A DNA stretch of 64,000 nt, taken from positions 5,115,501 through 5,179,500 of the forward strand of contig NZ_LT629796.1 in the NCBI RefSeq assembly GCF_900106065.1. The letters run 5' to 3'. The position numbers and the translations under genes are program-made. Shown here piece after piece: positions 17,133 to 25,053 of this stretch. Origin of the DNA: Pseudomonas mandelii. Lineage in GTDB: Bacteria > Pseudomonadota > Gammaproteobacteria > Pseudomonadales > Pseudomonadaceae. Within the stretch, counting starts at the first letter, position 1; the number at the start of each line of letters is the position of its first letter. The notes under the pieces were generated by a model that was given only the letters and a program-made list of their open reading frames with translations, did no database searches and was not told the DNA's origin.

Positions 17133-17693
17133 GTGCAGGCAACCCGTTTGACCCTGATGTGCCACGCGCGAACAGTCGCACAAAAATTGGCGAGTTTTCC
17201 TACGAATGAGCCGTTGGAATTTTATGGCCAATTGGCAAAGGGATCGCGCAGCGGTCAGTTCGAGGGGGCGCCACGGGTGCTCTGTGGACCGGAGTTGCGC
17301 ACGCAGCAGACCGCCGAGTTGTTTGGCAATGACGTTGAAATCGTTTCGGCCCTGAGGGATTGTGACTTCGGACGGTGGAGCGGGGTGCGGATCAATGACC
17401 TGCAAAAGTCCGAACCCGAGGCACTGCAAACCTGGCTAGATGATCCGACCTCGGCGCCCCATGGCGGTGAGTCGGTCGCGCAACTCTGTGAACGCGTGGC
17501 GCAGTGGCTCCAGGCCCTTGTGGCAACACCGGGGCATGTCCTTGCCATCACCCATCCCTTTGTCATTCGCGCAGCACTGACGCAGGTGTTGCAGGCCAAG
17601 GCATTCAACCTGATCGACGTCGAACCGTTGTCGGCCGTCGAGTTGCGGTTCACCGGCCGCTGGCGCCTGCGCTTGCTTGGAGGAGAAATTTGA
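17133..17693 (+). CDS. Histidine phosphatase-like protein upstream of cobF (CobC-like, altered RHG motif)
   Basis: A 186-residue member of the histidine phosphatase fold, placed where alpha-ribazole phosphatase (CobC) would serve cobalamin synthesis. The usual N-terminal LxRHGxT reads LMCHART: the catalytic His is kept but the preceding Arg is Cys and the following Gly is Ala. The later active-site parts are recognisable: GPELRTQQTAELF, and ITHPFVIRAAL in place of SHGGVIRAL. It starts at a GTG after AGGGTG and its stop overlaps the cobF ATG (ATGA). The changed motif may mean lost or altered activity. Confidence 0.8.
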   Translation: MQATRLTLMCHARTVAQKLASFPTNEPLEFYGQLAKGSRSGQFEGAPRVLCGPELRTQQTAELFGNDVEIVSALRDCDFGRWSGVRINDLQKSEPEALQTWLDDPTSAPHGGESVAQLCERVAQWLQALVATPGHVLAITHPFVIRAALTQVLQAKAFNLIDVEPLSAVELRFTGRWRLRLLGGEI

Positions 17694-18448
17694 TGAAGAA
17701 GCTGCTGGTCATTGGCATCGGCGCCGGCAACCCTGACTACATCACAATGCAGGCCGTGAAGGCGCTGAACCTCGTCGACGTGTTTTTCCTGATGGACAAG
17801 GGCCAGAGCAAGGACAAATTGATCGACCTGCGCCGTGAGATCTGCGAGCGCTACATCACCGGTCACGACTACCGCTTCGTCCAAGCCCATAGCCCGGAAC
17901 GCGAGCGCGGGGAGGTGGACTACAAGACCAGTGTCGACGATCTGAACCTTGCCAAGCAGCAGACCTTCGAGCGGCTGATCAATGAGGAACTGTCCGACGG
18001 CCAGTGCGGCGGTTTTCTGGTGTGGGGCGATCCGGCGTTGTACGACAGCACCCTGCGGATTTTGCAGGCGATCCTGGCCTCGGGCCGTTGTGCGTTCGAG
18101 TATGACGTGATCCCCGGAATCACCAGCGTTCAGGCGCTGGCGGCGCAGCACAAGGTACCGCTGAATCGCATCGGCCGCTCAATTGAAATCACCACCGGCC
18201 GACGGCTGGCAGCGGGGCAAGTGAGCGATGCCGACAGCCTCGTGGTGATGCTCGATGCCGAGGATTCCTACCATCAAGTGGCGGATCAGGAGACGGAGAT
18301 TTACTGGGGCGCGTATCTGGGGACGCCGGATGAAATCCTGATCAGCGGCAAGCTCAAGGACGTGGCGCCGGAGATTGAGCGGGTGCGCAAGGCGGCGCGG
18401 GTGGCGAATGGGTGGATTATGGATACTTACCTGTTGCGCAAGCCTTGA
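17693..18448 (+). CDS. cobF: Precorrin-6A synthase (deacetylating)
   Basis: CobF methylates C-1 of precorrin-5 and removes the C-20-derived acetyl unit in the aerobic cobalamin route, using SAM. The 251-residue protein begins MKKLLVIGIGAGNPDYIT, the tetrapyrrole-methylase glycine-rich start; GGFLVWGDPALYDST near residue 105 and VIPGITSVQALAA near 142 are the further family blocks. Its ATG overlaps the stop of the CobC-like gene. The other cob genes are not in this window. High confidence from length and motifs. Confidence 0.94.
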   Translation: MKKLLVIGIGAGNPDYITMQAVKALNLVDVFFLMDKGQSKDKLIDLRREICERYITGHDYRFVQAHSPERERGEVDYKTSVDDLNLAKQQTFERLINEELSDGQCGGFLVWGDPALYDSTLRILQAILASGRCAFEYDVIPGITSVQALAAQHKVPLNRIGRSIEITTGRRLAAGQVSDADSLVVMLDAEDSYHQVADQETEIYWGAYLGTPDEILISGKLKDVAPEIERVRKAARVANGWIMDTYLLRKP

Positions 18449-18472
18449 GGTAAACGGTGCCTGAGCTGATGT

Positions 18473-18541
18473 CTTCGCGGGCAAGCCTCGCTCCTACAAA
18501 GGCGACGCAATACCTGTAGGAGCGAGGCTTGCCCGCGAAGA
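18473..18541. repeat. REP pair, GTAGGAGCGAGGCTTGCC type
   Basis: CTTCGCGGGCAAGCCTCGCT and its mirror AGCGAGGCTTGCCCGCGAAG form a short inverted pair between the convergent ends of cobF and the AraC-type regulator gene. Confidence 0.9.
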
Positions 18542-18557
18542 GGCCCTCAACCGCACC

Positions 18558-19532
18558 TCAAATAATGGCTTTGACCCCACGCCCAAACCGCTCCCGATAC
18601 ACTGACGGCGGCACGCCCACCACCCCACGAAACGCCACGCGAAAGCTTTCCACCGAGCGATACCCACACTGCGCGGCAATCTGGTCGGTGTTTTGCCCGG
18701 TGCTCTCCAGCAACTCCTTCGCCCGCGCCAGCCGCTCATGCTGCAACCACGCCTTGGGCGGCATGCCGGTGGCCTCGGTAAACCGACGCAGGAACGTGCG
18801 TTCACTCATGGCCGCCTCGCTCGCCAGTTCGCGAACCTCCAGCGGTTCGTGCAAGCGTTCCCGGGCCCACTGCATGACACGGGACAAATCGCTGCGCGGC
18901 GTCGGGCTGACGGGCGTAGGAATAAACTGCGCCTGACCGCCGGTGCGTTGCGGCGACATCACCAGGCGCCGCGCCACGGAGTTGGCCACCTGCGTGCCTA
19001 AGTCCCGCGTCACCAGGTGCAGGCACGCATCGATCCCCGCCGCGCTGCCCGCCGAGGTGATCAATTGACCGGAATCGACATAGAGCACATCCGGGTCCAC
19101 CCGAATGTTCGGAAAACGTTCGGCCAACTCAGCGGCATAGCGCCAATGGGTGGTGGCGCCGTGCCCGTCCAGCAGGCCGGTCGCCGCCAGCACAAACACA
19201 CCGGAGCAGATCGACAGCAACCGCGCTCCCCGCGCATGCGCCTGGCGCAGGGCGGCGAGCACGTGTTCCGGTACCGGCGCGTTGCGATCGCGCCAGCCGG
19301 GAATGATGATCGTGCGGGCCTCTTCGAGCAGTTCCATGCCGCCATCGGCCAGCACCTGAATCCCGCCCATGGCGCGCATCGGGCCCTGATCCACGGCGAC
19401 GATACGATGCTCATACCAAGGGAAGTCGAACTCCGGCCGCGCCAGGCCGAAGATCTCCACGGCGATGCCGAATTCGAACGTACAGAGGCCGTCGTAGACC
19501 AGAATCGCGACCAATCCAGGGTTCGGTTGCAT
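18558..19532 (-). CDS. ftrA: FtrA-like AraC-family regulator with DJ-1/PfpI domain
   Basis: A 324-residue GlxA/FtrA-type regulator. Residues about 8-190 form a DJ-1/PfpI-like ligand domain (ICSGVFVLAATGLLDG at the nucleophile-elbow position); residues about 215-320 hold two AraC helix-turn-helix motifs (ELASEAAMSERTFLRRF and IAAQCGYRSVESFRVAF). The ATG read from 19532 gives the usual length; the frame is open further upstream without support. It is divergent from a rhodanese gene with 102 bases between, a pairing often seen for this regulator, so control of the rhodanese is likely. Confidence 0.88.
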   Translation of the reverse strand: MQPNPGLVAILVYDGLCTFEFGIAVEIFGLARPEFDFPWYEHRIVAVDQGPMRAMGGIQVLADGGMELLEEARTIIIPGWRDRNAPVPEHVLAALRQAHARGARLLSICSGVFVLAATGLLDGHGATTHWRYAAELAERFPNIRVDPDVLYVDSGQLITSAGSAAGIDACLHLVTRDLGTQVANSVARRLVMSPQRTGGQAQFIPTPVSPTPRSDLSRVMQWARERLHEPLEVRELASEAAMSERTFLRRFTEATGMPPKAWLQHERLARAKELLESTGQNTDQIAAQCGYRSVESFRVAFRGVVGVPPSVYRERFGRGVKAII

Positions 19533-19634
19533 TTGGCGGAAAGTTCCCGGTAAGTGTCTTGTGCGCCACTGTAGCCGCAAGCGTCGGGCGGATAAAGTCT
19601 TCTCATACCCACTCAAGACTTTGGAGTACAGCCC

Positions 19635-20069
19635 ATGACCAGCCAGGTCCGCGCCATTCCCGCAGCCCCTTCGGCCATTGCCCTGATGCACTTCAGCAAC
19701 CGTCTGACCTTTGAAACCGATTGTTCCGACGTGTACGGCAGCCAGCAGTCCGGCGATGTGGATTTTGTCCTGGTGGACGTTCGCGGACCGTTGGCGTTCG
19801 AACGCGGGCATGTGCCCGGCGCGATCAACATTCCGGGACGCCTGCTCACCGCCGAGAGCCTGGCGGGTTACCCGACGTCCACCTTGTTTGTGGTCTATTG
19901 CGCCGGGCCGCACTGTAACGGTGTGCACAAGGCGGCGGTGAAGCTGGCGGCGCTGGGTTACCCGGTCAAGGAGATGATCGGCGGCGTGACCGGGTGGCTG
20001 GATGAGGGGTTGGAACTGAGTGTTGCGGTGCAGCGGCCTGCCACCACCGCTATCGGTTGCGAATGCTGA
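19635..20069 (+). CDS. Single-domain rhodanese-like sulfurtransferase
   Basis: A 144-residue rhodanese. The catalytic Cys lies in VVYCAGPHCNG near residue 92, and the preceding landmarks LVDVRGPLAFERGHVPGAINIPG and GGVTGWLDEGL fit the fold (quoted in short: VDVRGP, GHVPGAINIPG). It transfers sulfane sulfur to a thiol acceptor or cyanide. The C-terminus carries an extra Cys pair (IGCEC), which may be involved in metal or sulfur handling. It is divergent from ftrA. No partner oxidoreductase is adjacent. Confidence 0.88.
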   Translation: MTSQVRAIPAAPSAIALMHFSNRLTFETDCSDVYGSQQSGDVDFVLVDVRGPLAFERGHVPGAINIPGRLLTAESLAGYPTSTLFVVYCAGPHCNGVHKAAVKLAALGYPVKEMIGGVTGWLDEGLELSVAVQRPATTAIGCEC

Positions 20070-20092
20070 TATTCAGACACCGCTGAACCATC

Positions 20093-20204
20093 GTGGCGAG
20101 GGAGCTTGCCCCCGCTGGGTGGCGCAGCAGCCCCGCAATCTTGGCAATTGTCGAAGATTTTTGGGAGCGCTTCGCACTCCAGCGGGAGCAAGCTCCCTCG
20201 CCAC
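20093..20204. repeat. REP/BIME pair, TGTGGCGAG type
   Basis: GTGGCGAGGGAGCTTGCCCC to the left and GGGAGCAAGCTCCCTCGCCA to the right, with inner GGAGCGCTTCGCACTCC. It is followed by two further short GCCACA motifs up to about 20238 and lies between convergent genes. Confidence 0.88.
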
Positions 20205-20254
20205 AAAAGCTCCGTTGCCACAAAGGCTCACTGGCCACAGGAGCCCGTCGATCC

Positions 20255-20905
20255 TTAGTTCAGCGACTGCTTGAGCACGCTGCCCACCAGCCATCCAGCG
20301 TTGCCTGCAACCATTCGAACACGGCTGCATGGGCGGCGCTGTCCTGTTGCCCCCCGAGGCAACGGCGACTCCTCTCCAAAGTGCGCATTGAGCATCGCCA
20401 CCGACTCCGCATTCCACTCTGGATGAAACTGCAAGCCCACCCGCGTCGGCCCCCCGCGATACATCTGCTGTTCACATTGATCGCTGCTGGCCAGCACTTG
20501 CGCATCAGGCGGCAAGTCGATTGCGTCTTCGTGCCACTCCAGCACCTTCAGCGTCCGGCCATCGACGAACGTCACGGTGGTCCAGCCGGTTTCGGACCGA
20601 TCCATCCGCCGCACGTTTCCTCCCAGACTCAGCGCCAGCAACTGCGCCCCCAGACAAATCGCAAACACCGCCGCGCCCTGATCCAGGCTTGCCGCCAGCC
20701 ACTGCCGTTCTGCTTCCAGCCACGCCGGCCCGGCGTTGGATTCATAAGGTCCGCCCAGCACGATCACGGGCGCCGCGCTAACCGGCGGTAACTGGCCGAG
20801 GTCGGCGCGTAAGATGTTCAGCGTCACCCCTCTGGACGCTGCCCAATTGGCAATGGCGCCTGGACCTTCGGCGGGGTGGTGCTGGATCAGATTCAAGGTG
20901 GGCAT
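20255..20905 (-). CDS. Class I glutamine amidotransferase domain protein
   Basis: A 216-residue stand-alone class I amidotransferase of the GMP synthase-like type. The nucleophile is Cys in FAICLGAQLLA (near residue 84), the catalytic His and Glu are in LQFHPEWN (near 165), and VLGGPYESN near 48 supplies the oxyanion glycine stretch. Such proteins deamidate glutamine or cleave gamma-glutamyl intermediates. It is divergent from an AotJ-like binding protein gene, with 245 bases between, suggesting a shared role in amino acid or amine use. The start at 20905 follows AGAGAG. Confidence 0.87.
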   Translation of the reverse strand: MPTLNLIQHHPAEGPGAIANWAASRGVTLNILRADLGQLPPVSAAPVIVLGGPYESNAGPAWLEAERQWLAASLDQGAAVFAICLGAQLLALSLGGNVRRMDRSETGWTTVTFVDGRTLKVLEWHEDAIDLPPDAQVLASSDQCEQQMYRGGPTRVGLQFHPEWNAESVAMLNAHFGEESPLPRGATGQRRPCSRVRMVAGNAGWLVGSVLKQSLN

Positions 20906-21150
20906 CGGTACTCTCTGTAGTTTTTGCGTGTAGGTTTTGTCTGAAAAAAGGGCTTGTCCTACAGTCCTTGCACCGCCTTGGCGCACGCTTCAAGGGCTTT
21001 GAATGGAGCAGCCACGTTTCTATAAGTATTTGTCGCTTAAAAACAATTTGCCCATTAGAAGCCATTCTAGACTGCCGGCCACTTCGATCTTCACCGACCG
21101 AAAGTCATTCGAAAGCTGCCAATAAAAGCCTCCGCACACAGGAGTTATAA

Positions 21151-21930
21151 ATGAAGAAGCTAGTGATGTTTGGTGCCTTGGCACTGTCGATGTTGTCCCT
21201 GACCGCCGTGGCCGATGACGCCAAGCCGATCCGCATCGGTATCGAAGCCGGTTACCCGCCATTCTCGATGAAAACCCCTGACGGTAAACTCACCGGTTTC
21301 GACGTCGATATCGGCGACGCGCTGTGCGAGCAGATGAAAGTGAAGTGCACCTGGGTCGAGCAAGAATTCGATGGCCTGATCCCGGCACTGAAAGTGAAGA
21401 AAATCGACGCGATCCTGTCGTCCATGACCATCACTGACGATCGTAAGAAGAACGTCGATTTCACCATCAAGTACTACCACACCCCGGCTCGTTTCGTGAT
21501 GAAGGCAGGCACCGACATCAAGGACCCGCTGACCGAACTCAAGGGCAAGAAAGTGGGTGTGCTGCGCGCCAGTACCCACGACCGCTTCGCCACCGAAGTG
21601 CTGGTTCCGGCCGGTATCAACCTGGTTCGCTACGGCTCCCAGCAGGAAGCCAACCTGGACATGGTGTCCGGTCGCGTAGACGCGCTGCTGGCCGACTCGG
21701 TCAACCTGGACGACGGTTTCCTGAAAACCGACGCCGGTAAAGGCTTCGCGTTCGTCGGCCCGACCTACGAAGACGCCAAGTACTTCGGCGGCGGCGCCGG
21801 TATCGCTGTGCGCAAGGGCGATACTGCGCTGGCCGACAAATTCAACACCGCCATCACCGAAATCCGCGCCAACGGCAAGTACAAGCAAGTGCAAGACAAG
21901 TACTTCGACTTTGACGTTTACGGCCAGTAA
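21151..21930 (+). CDS. Arginine/ornithine-type ABC transporter binding protein (AotJ-like)
   Basis: A 259-residue periplasmic binding protein of the basic amino acid family (HisJ/ArgT/AotJ). The signal peptide ends near [10 protein letters not shown] (about residue 22). [26 protein letters not shown], here in short [10 protein letters not shown] and GFDVDIG, is the SBP_bac_3 signature, and [23 protein letters not shown] sequence follows. It closely resembles P. aeruginosa AotJ as I recall it. An AGGAG box precedes the ATG and a strong hairpin terminator follows, so it is transcribed alone: the permease and ATPase genes normally joined to aotJ are absent. It must use a transporter encoded elsewhere. 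Confidence 0.92.
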   Translation: MKKLVMFGALALSMLSLTAVADDAKPIRIGIEAGYPPFSMKTPDGKLTGFDVDIGDALCEQMKVKCTWVEQEFDGLIPALKVKKIDAILSSMTITDDRKKNVDFTIKYYHTPARFVMKAGTDIKDPLTELKGKKVGVLRASTHDRFATEVLVPAGINLVRYGSQQEANLDMVSGRVDALLADSVNLDDGFLKTDAGKGFAFVGPTYEDAKYFGGGAGIAVRKGDTALADKFNTAITEIRANGKYKQVQDKYFDFDVYGQ

Positions 21931-21941
21931 TCACGCCGTTC

Positions 21942-21979
21942 AAAAAAGTGGCAACCGTTGACGCGGTTGCCATTTTTTA
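21942..21979 (+). terminator. Rho-independent terminator
   Basis: TGGCAACCG (21949-21957) pairs with CGGTTGCCA (21964-21972) around a six-base loop; AAAAAAG before and TTTTTTA after extend the stem and give the U-run. It directly follows the AotJ-like gene. Confidence 0.92.
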
Positions 21980-22009
21980 TGCCCTCTCTGTGTTGAAATG
22001 AAATCCCTT

Positions 22010-22098
22010 GTGGGAGCGAGCCTGCTCGCGAAATCGGTAGGTCAGCTGCATTTATGTTGACTGACACACCGCTTTCGCGAGCAGGCTCGCTCCCACAG
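22010..22098. repeat. REP/BIME pair, GTGGGAGCGAGCCTGCTCGC type
   Basis: GTGGGAGCGAGCCTGCTCGC and the mirror GCGAGCAGGCTCGCTCCCAC enclose a spacer containing TTGACTGACAC, an inner motif shared with other REP pairs of this window. It lies between the AotJ-like and AotO-like genes. Confidence 0.92.
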
Positions 22099-22132
22099 GT
22101 GATTTTCGCCGTTCAGCCATTCAGGAGTGACC

Positions 22133-23245
22133 ATGCAACGCATCGACCATCCTCTGCCCTGGAGCCACCTGGGCACCGAACGCACCCTCAGCGTGTTTCG
22201 TTACGGCGCGGGTCCTCGCAAGGTTTACATCCAGGCCAGCCTGCACGCTGACGAGTTGCCCGGCATGCGCACAGCCTGGGAGCTGAAGAAACGCCTGGCG
22301 GAACTCGAAACCCGGGGCCAGTTGCAGGGCGTGATCGAGCTGGTGCCGGTGGCCAATCCGATCGGTCTTGACCAGCACCTGCAAGGCAGCCATATGGGGC
22401 GCTTCGAGCTGGGCAGCGGCAAGAACTTCAACCGCGCCTTCGTTGAACTCAGTACCCCGGTGGCCGCATTGATTGGCGACCAGCTGGGTCAAGATGCGCA
22501 GGCCAACATCGCGCTGATTCGCCGGACCATGGGCCAAGTCCTCGACGACTTGCCGGCACCGGCTTCGCAGCTGGAAGCCATGCACCGCCTGCTGCTGCGG
22601 CACGCCTGCGAGGCTGACATCACGCTGGACCTGCATTGCGATTTCGATGCGGCCATTCATTTGTATGCGTTGCCACAACACTGGCCGCAGTGGCAATCCC
22701 TGGCCGCGCGTCTTAAGGCCGGGGTGGCGTTGCTCTGTGAAGACTCCGGCGGCAGTTCATTCGATGAGTCCTGTTCGTCGCCGTGGCTGCGCCTGGCGCG
22801 GGCCTTCCCCGAGGCGGCGATTCCCCCGGCCAATCTGGCGACGACGCTGGAACTGGGCAGCATGGGCGATACGCGAGTCGATCAGGCCCAGGCCAATTGC
22901 GAGGCGATTCTGGGGTTCCTCGCCGAGCAGGGTTTCATCACGGGCACCTGGCCTGCGGCACCCAGCGAGTGCTGTGAAGGCATGCCGTTCGAGGGCACCG
23001 AATACCTGTTTGCACCGCATCACGGGGTGGTCAGTTTTCTGCGTGATTCGGGTGAGTGGGTGGAGAAGGGCGATGCGCTGTTTGAGGTGGTTGATCCGCT
23101 GAGCGACCGCGTGACAACCGTGCGCGCCGGGACCAGCGGTGTGTTGTTTGCGATTGATCGCGGGCGGTATACGCAGCCGGGGACGTGGCAGGCGAAGGTG
23201 GCGGGGCGTGAGGTGATTCGGGTGGGGAAACTGGTTAACGACTGA
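22133..23245 (+). CDS. Succinylglutamate desuccinylase/aspartoacylase family protein (AotO-like)
   Basis: A 370-residue M14-type zinc deacylase, the length of AotO in the P. aeruginosa arginine/ornithine transport operon. The zinc site is seen in QASLHADELPG (His and Glu near residue 38) and in DITLDLHCDFD (near 165); the C-terminal 70 residues form the beta-barrel lid (HHGVVSFLRDSGEWVEKGD in short GEWVEKGDALFEVVDP). Catalysis removes an N-acyl group from an amino acid. AGGAGTGACC precedes the ATG. It follows the AotJ-like gene but is separated from it by a terminator and a REP element, so it likely has its own promoter. Confidence 0.88.
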   Translation: MQRIDHPLPWSHLGTERTLSVFRYGAGPRKVYIQASLHADELPGMRTAWELKKRLAELETRGQLQGVIELVPVANPIGLDQHLQGSHMGRFELGSGKNFNRAFVELSTPVAALIGDQLGQDAQANIALIRRTMGQVLDDLPAPASQLEAMHRLLLRHACEADITLDLHCDFDAAIHLYALPQHWPQWQSLAARLKAGVALLCEDSGGSSFDESCSSPWLRLARAFPEAAIPPANLATTLELGSMGDTRVDQAQANCEAILGFLAEQGFITGTWPAAPSECCEGMPFEGTEYLFAPHHGVVSFLRDSGEWVEKGDALFEVVDPLSDRVTTVRAGTSGVLFAIDRGRYTQPGTWQAKVAGREVIRVGKLVND

Positions 23246-23270
23246 GGGTTGTCGCCATTGCCAAAGGCCT

Positions 23271-23345
23271 CTTCGCGAGCAGGCTCGCTCCCACAGGTTT
23301 GATGTGCGACACACATCCACTGTGGGAGCGAGCCTGCTCGCGAAG
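23271..23345. repeat. REP pair, GTGGGAGCGAGCCTGCTCGC type
   Basis: CTTCGCGAGCAGGCTCGCTC at left and GAGCGAGCCTGCTCGCGAAG at right, a head-to-head pair between two genes that read in the same direction. Confidence 0.92.
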
Positions 23346-23429
23346 ACGGCATCAACAGCGCCACAAATCCCCTTGCTGTGCGCACAGTGTTAGGCTCCCC
23401 CCGAATCCTGCACTTGTGAAGGAAGGTTT

Positions 23430-24146
23430 ATGTTGAAGTTTCTCGCTCTGCTGACGCTGCTGGCCTCGGCCACCGTCCACGCTGAACCCCCGCTGCACAC
23501 TGATCTGCCGCTCAAATATCTTGAGCAGGCGCATCCCGAGTCCCGCCACCAGCCCCTGGTGATTTTCCTCCACGGTTACGGCAGTAACGAGCAGGACCTG
23601 TTCGATATCAAGGATCAATTGCCTGCGCAATACACCTTCCTGTCAGTGCGGGCACCGATGGTGATGGAGGAGGGCAGTTACAAGTGGTTTCGCGAGAAGG
23701 GCAACGCTGCCTACAACGGTGAGACCGATGATCTGAAGGCCAGCGGCCAGGTGCTGCTGGACTTCATTGCACAGGCGGCGAAGAAGTATCACACCGAACC
23801 CGACAAGGTATTCCTTGTGGGTTTCAGCCAGGGCGCGATCATGTCCTACGAGGTGGCGCTGCGTCATCCCGAAGCCGTCGGCGGGATTGCGGCGCTGAGC
23901 GGGCGGATTCTGCCGGTGCTGAAATCCGAACTCAAACCGGATGAAAAACGCCAGAAGCTGGCGATCTTCATCGGTCATGGCACGGCAGACAAACGCTTGC
24001 CGTACATCGACGGCACCGAGGCCAACAACCTGTTACAGAGCCTGTCTCTCAAGCCTGAGTTTCATGCCTACCCCGGTGTCGGTCACAGCATCAGTGCCAC
24101 CGAAATGCAGGATTTGAGCGCCTGGTTGCAGCGCCTCAACCCCTGA
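23430..24146 (+). CDS. Secreted alpha/beta hydrolase (phospholipase/carboxylesterase type)
   Basis: A 238-residue carboxylesterase with an N-terminal signal peptide (cleavage near TVHA/EPP, residue about 18). The oxyanion region is FLHGYGSNEQD, the nucleophile elbow GFSQGA near residue 132, the acid in GHGTADKRLP near 180 and the His in GVGHSIS near 213: the layout of the PF02230 phospholipase/carboxylesterase group. AAGGAAGG lies before the ATG. Because it is exported, it probably acts on short acyl esters in the periplasm or outside. Its neighbour is convergent. Confidence 0.9.
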   Translation: MLKFLALLTLLASATVHAEPPLHTDLPLKYLEQAHPESRHQPLVIFLHGYGSNEQDLFDIKDQLPAQYTFLSVRAPMVMEEGSYKWFREKGNAAYNGETDDLKASGQVLLDFIAQAAKKYHTEPDKVFLVGFSQGAIMSYEVALRHPEAVGGIAALSGRILPVLKSELKPDEKRQKLAIFIGHGTADKRLPYIDGTEANNLLQSLSLKPEFHAYPGVGHSISATEMQDLSAWLQRLNP

Positions 24147-24149
24147 AGC

Positions 24150-24737
24150 TTATTTGCCGCTGACGATCTGCTTGACCAGCGTCTCGTGGCCGCCGTTGTC
24201 GCTGAGGCGGGAAATCACCTGAACGATCGCCATGCGCGTGTTGGACGCGGCCATCACTGTGGTGTCGAGGGTTTTGCCGCCGCCCTGGGTGGCGGTGCTG
24301 TCGATCTGCCGCAAGCCCAGACCGGTGCCTTTCTGCGTCAGGCTTTTTTCGCTGAGTTTGGTGAAGTCCGGCAGCGCCTTGGCTTGTTCTGAGGCGAAGT
24401 CGGCCGCTGCGGAGTCGAGGAACGGACCGTCGTTATCCTTGACGTTGGCGCCACCGGGGATGGTGTTTTCAGCGGCGATTACGACGGTTTTGGTGGTCTG
24501 GTTGGTGTACATGGTGCCCGTTGCCCCGGCTGTACCGGTAGCCGCGTCGCCGGCCGGGAGCGGGTTGGCGATGAAGCCCTTGGGCAGGGTGAACTTGAAC
24601 TTGCCGCCGAGCATCGAGACCACTTGCGCTGGCGCTTTATCGCTGGCGGTGGCCTTGGCGGCAGAGGCATTCAACGCCCCCAGGCTGGCGGCCGCCGTCA
24701 GTAACAGGACAACGGCTTTTTTACTCAACAATGACAT
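24150..24737 (-). CDS. Exported protein of unknown function
   Basis: A 195-residue protein that I do not recognise as a named family. It has a clear signal peptide (SLLSKKAVVLLLTAAASL then LNASA/AKA, cleavage near residue 26). The mature part is rich in Ala, Thr and Lys, begins with a GKFKFTLPKGF segment that looks like a small lipid- or ligand-handling fold, and has no cysteines. The ATG read from 24737 is followed on the upstream side by a GGAGTTTCC stretch that can serve as a ribosome site. It converges on the esterase gene with 3 bases between the stops. Confidence 0.75.
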   Translation of the reverse strand: MSLLSKKAVVLLLTAAASLGALNASAAKATASDKAPAQVVSMLGGKFKFTLPKGFIANPLPAGDAATGTAGATGTMYTNQTTKTVVIAAENTIPGGANVKDNDGPFLDSAAADFASEQAKALPDFTKLSEKSLTQKGTGLGLRQIDSTATQGGGKTLDTTVMAASNTRMAIVQVISRLSDNGGHETLVKQIVSGK

Positions 24738-24828
24738 TCGGAAACTCCAGGGATGATCGCGCATTCGCCGCAATCATCCCATGGAACACGATTTGTAGCA
24801 GCTGCCGAAAACCATCCTCACCACAGTC

Positions 24829-25032
24829 TCAGGCCTGATTTTGCGCTAACAGGTTATGACGGGTTTCTTCGTTGAACTCGGCCTTGAGCACCCATTTCTC
24901 CCTGAGACCCTGCGCACGCTGGGCGCCCGGGCGGGCGCTGATTTCATCGAACAGACGCTTGACGTTCGGGTCGGCCGCCAGGCCGTTCTCCCCGAGGATG
25001 TAATGCGCGTAGCCAGACGAGTAGCAGGGCAA
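24829..25032 (-). pseudogene. C-terminal remnant of a glutathione S-transferase-like gene
   Basis: The translation carries a GST-like tail: PNVKRLFDEISARPGAQRA followed by FKAEFNEE-type sequence (here LKAEFNEETRHNLL). No N-terminal thioredoxin domain exists: going upstream the same frame meets a stop within about 20 bases and then the end of the EamA gene. A neighbouring frame has an ATG read from 25039 (MNVALLLVWLRALHP) that does not restore a GST. I therefore read it as a 5'-truncated relic. The GST assignment rests on a short motif only. Confidence 0.5.
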
Positions 25033-25053
25033 CGTTCATCGGGTTAGGCAGCT

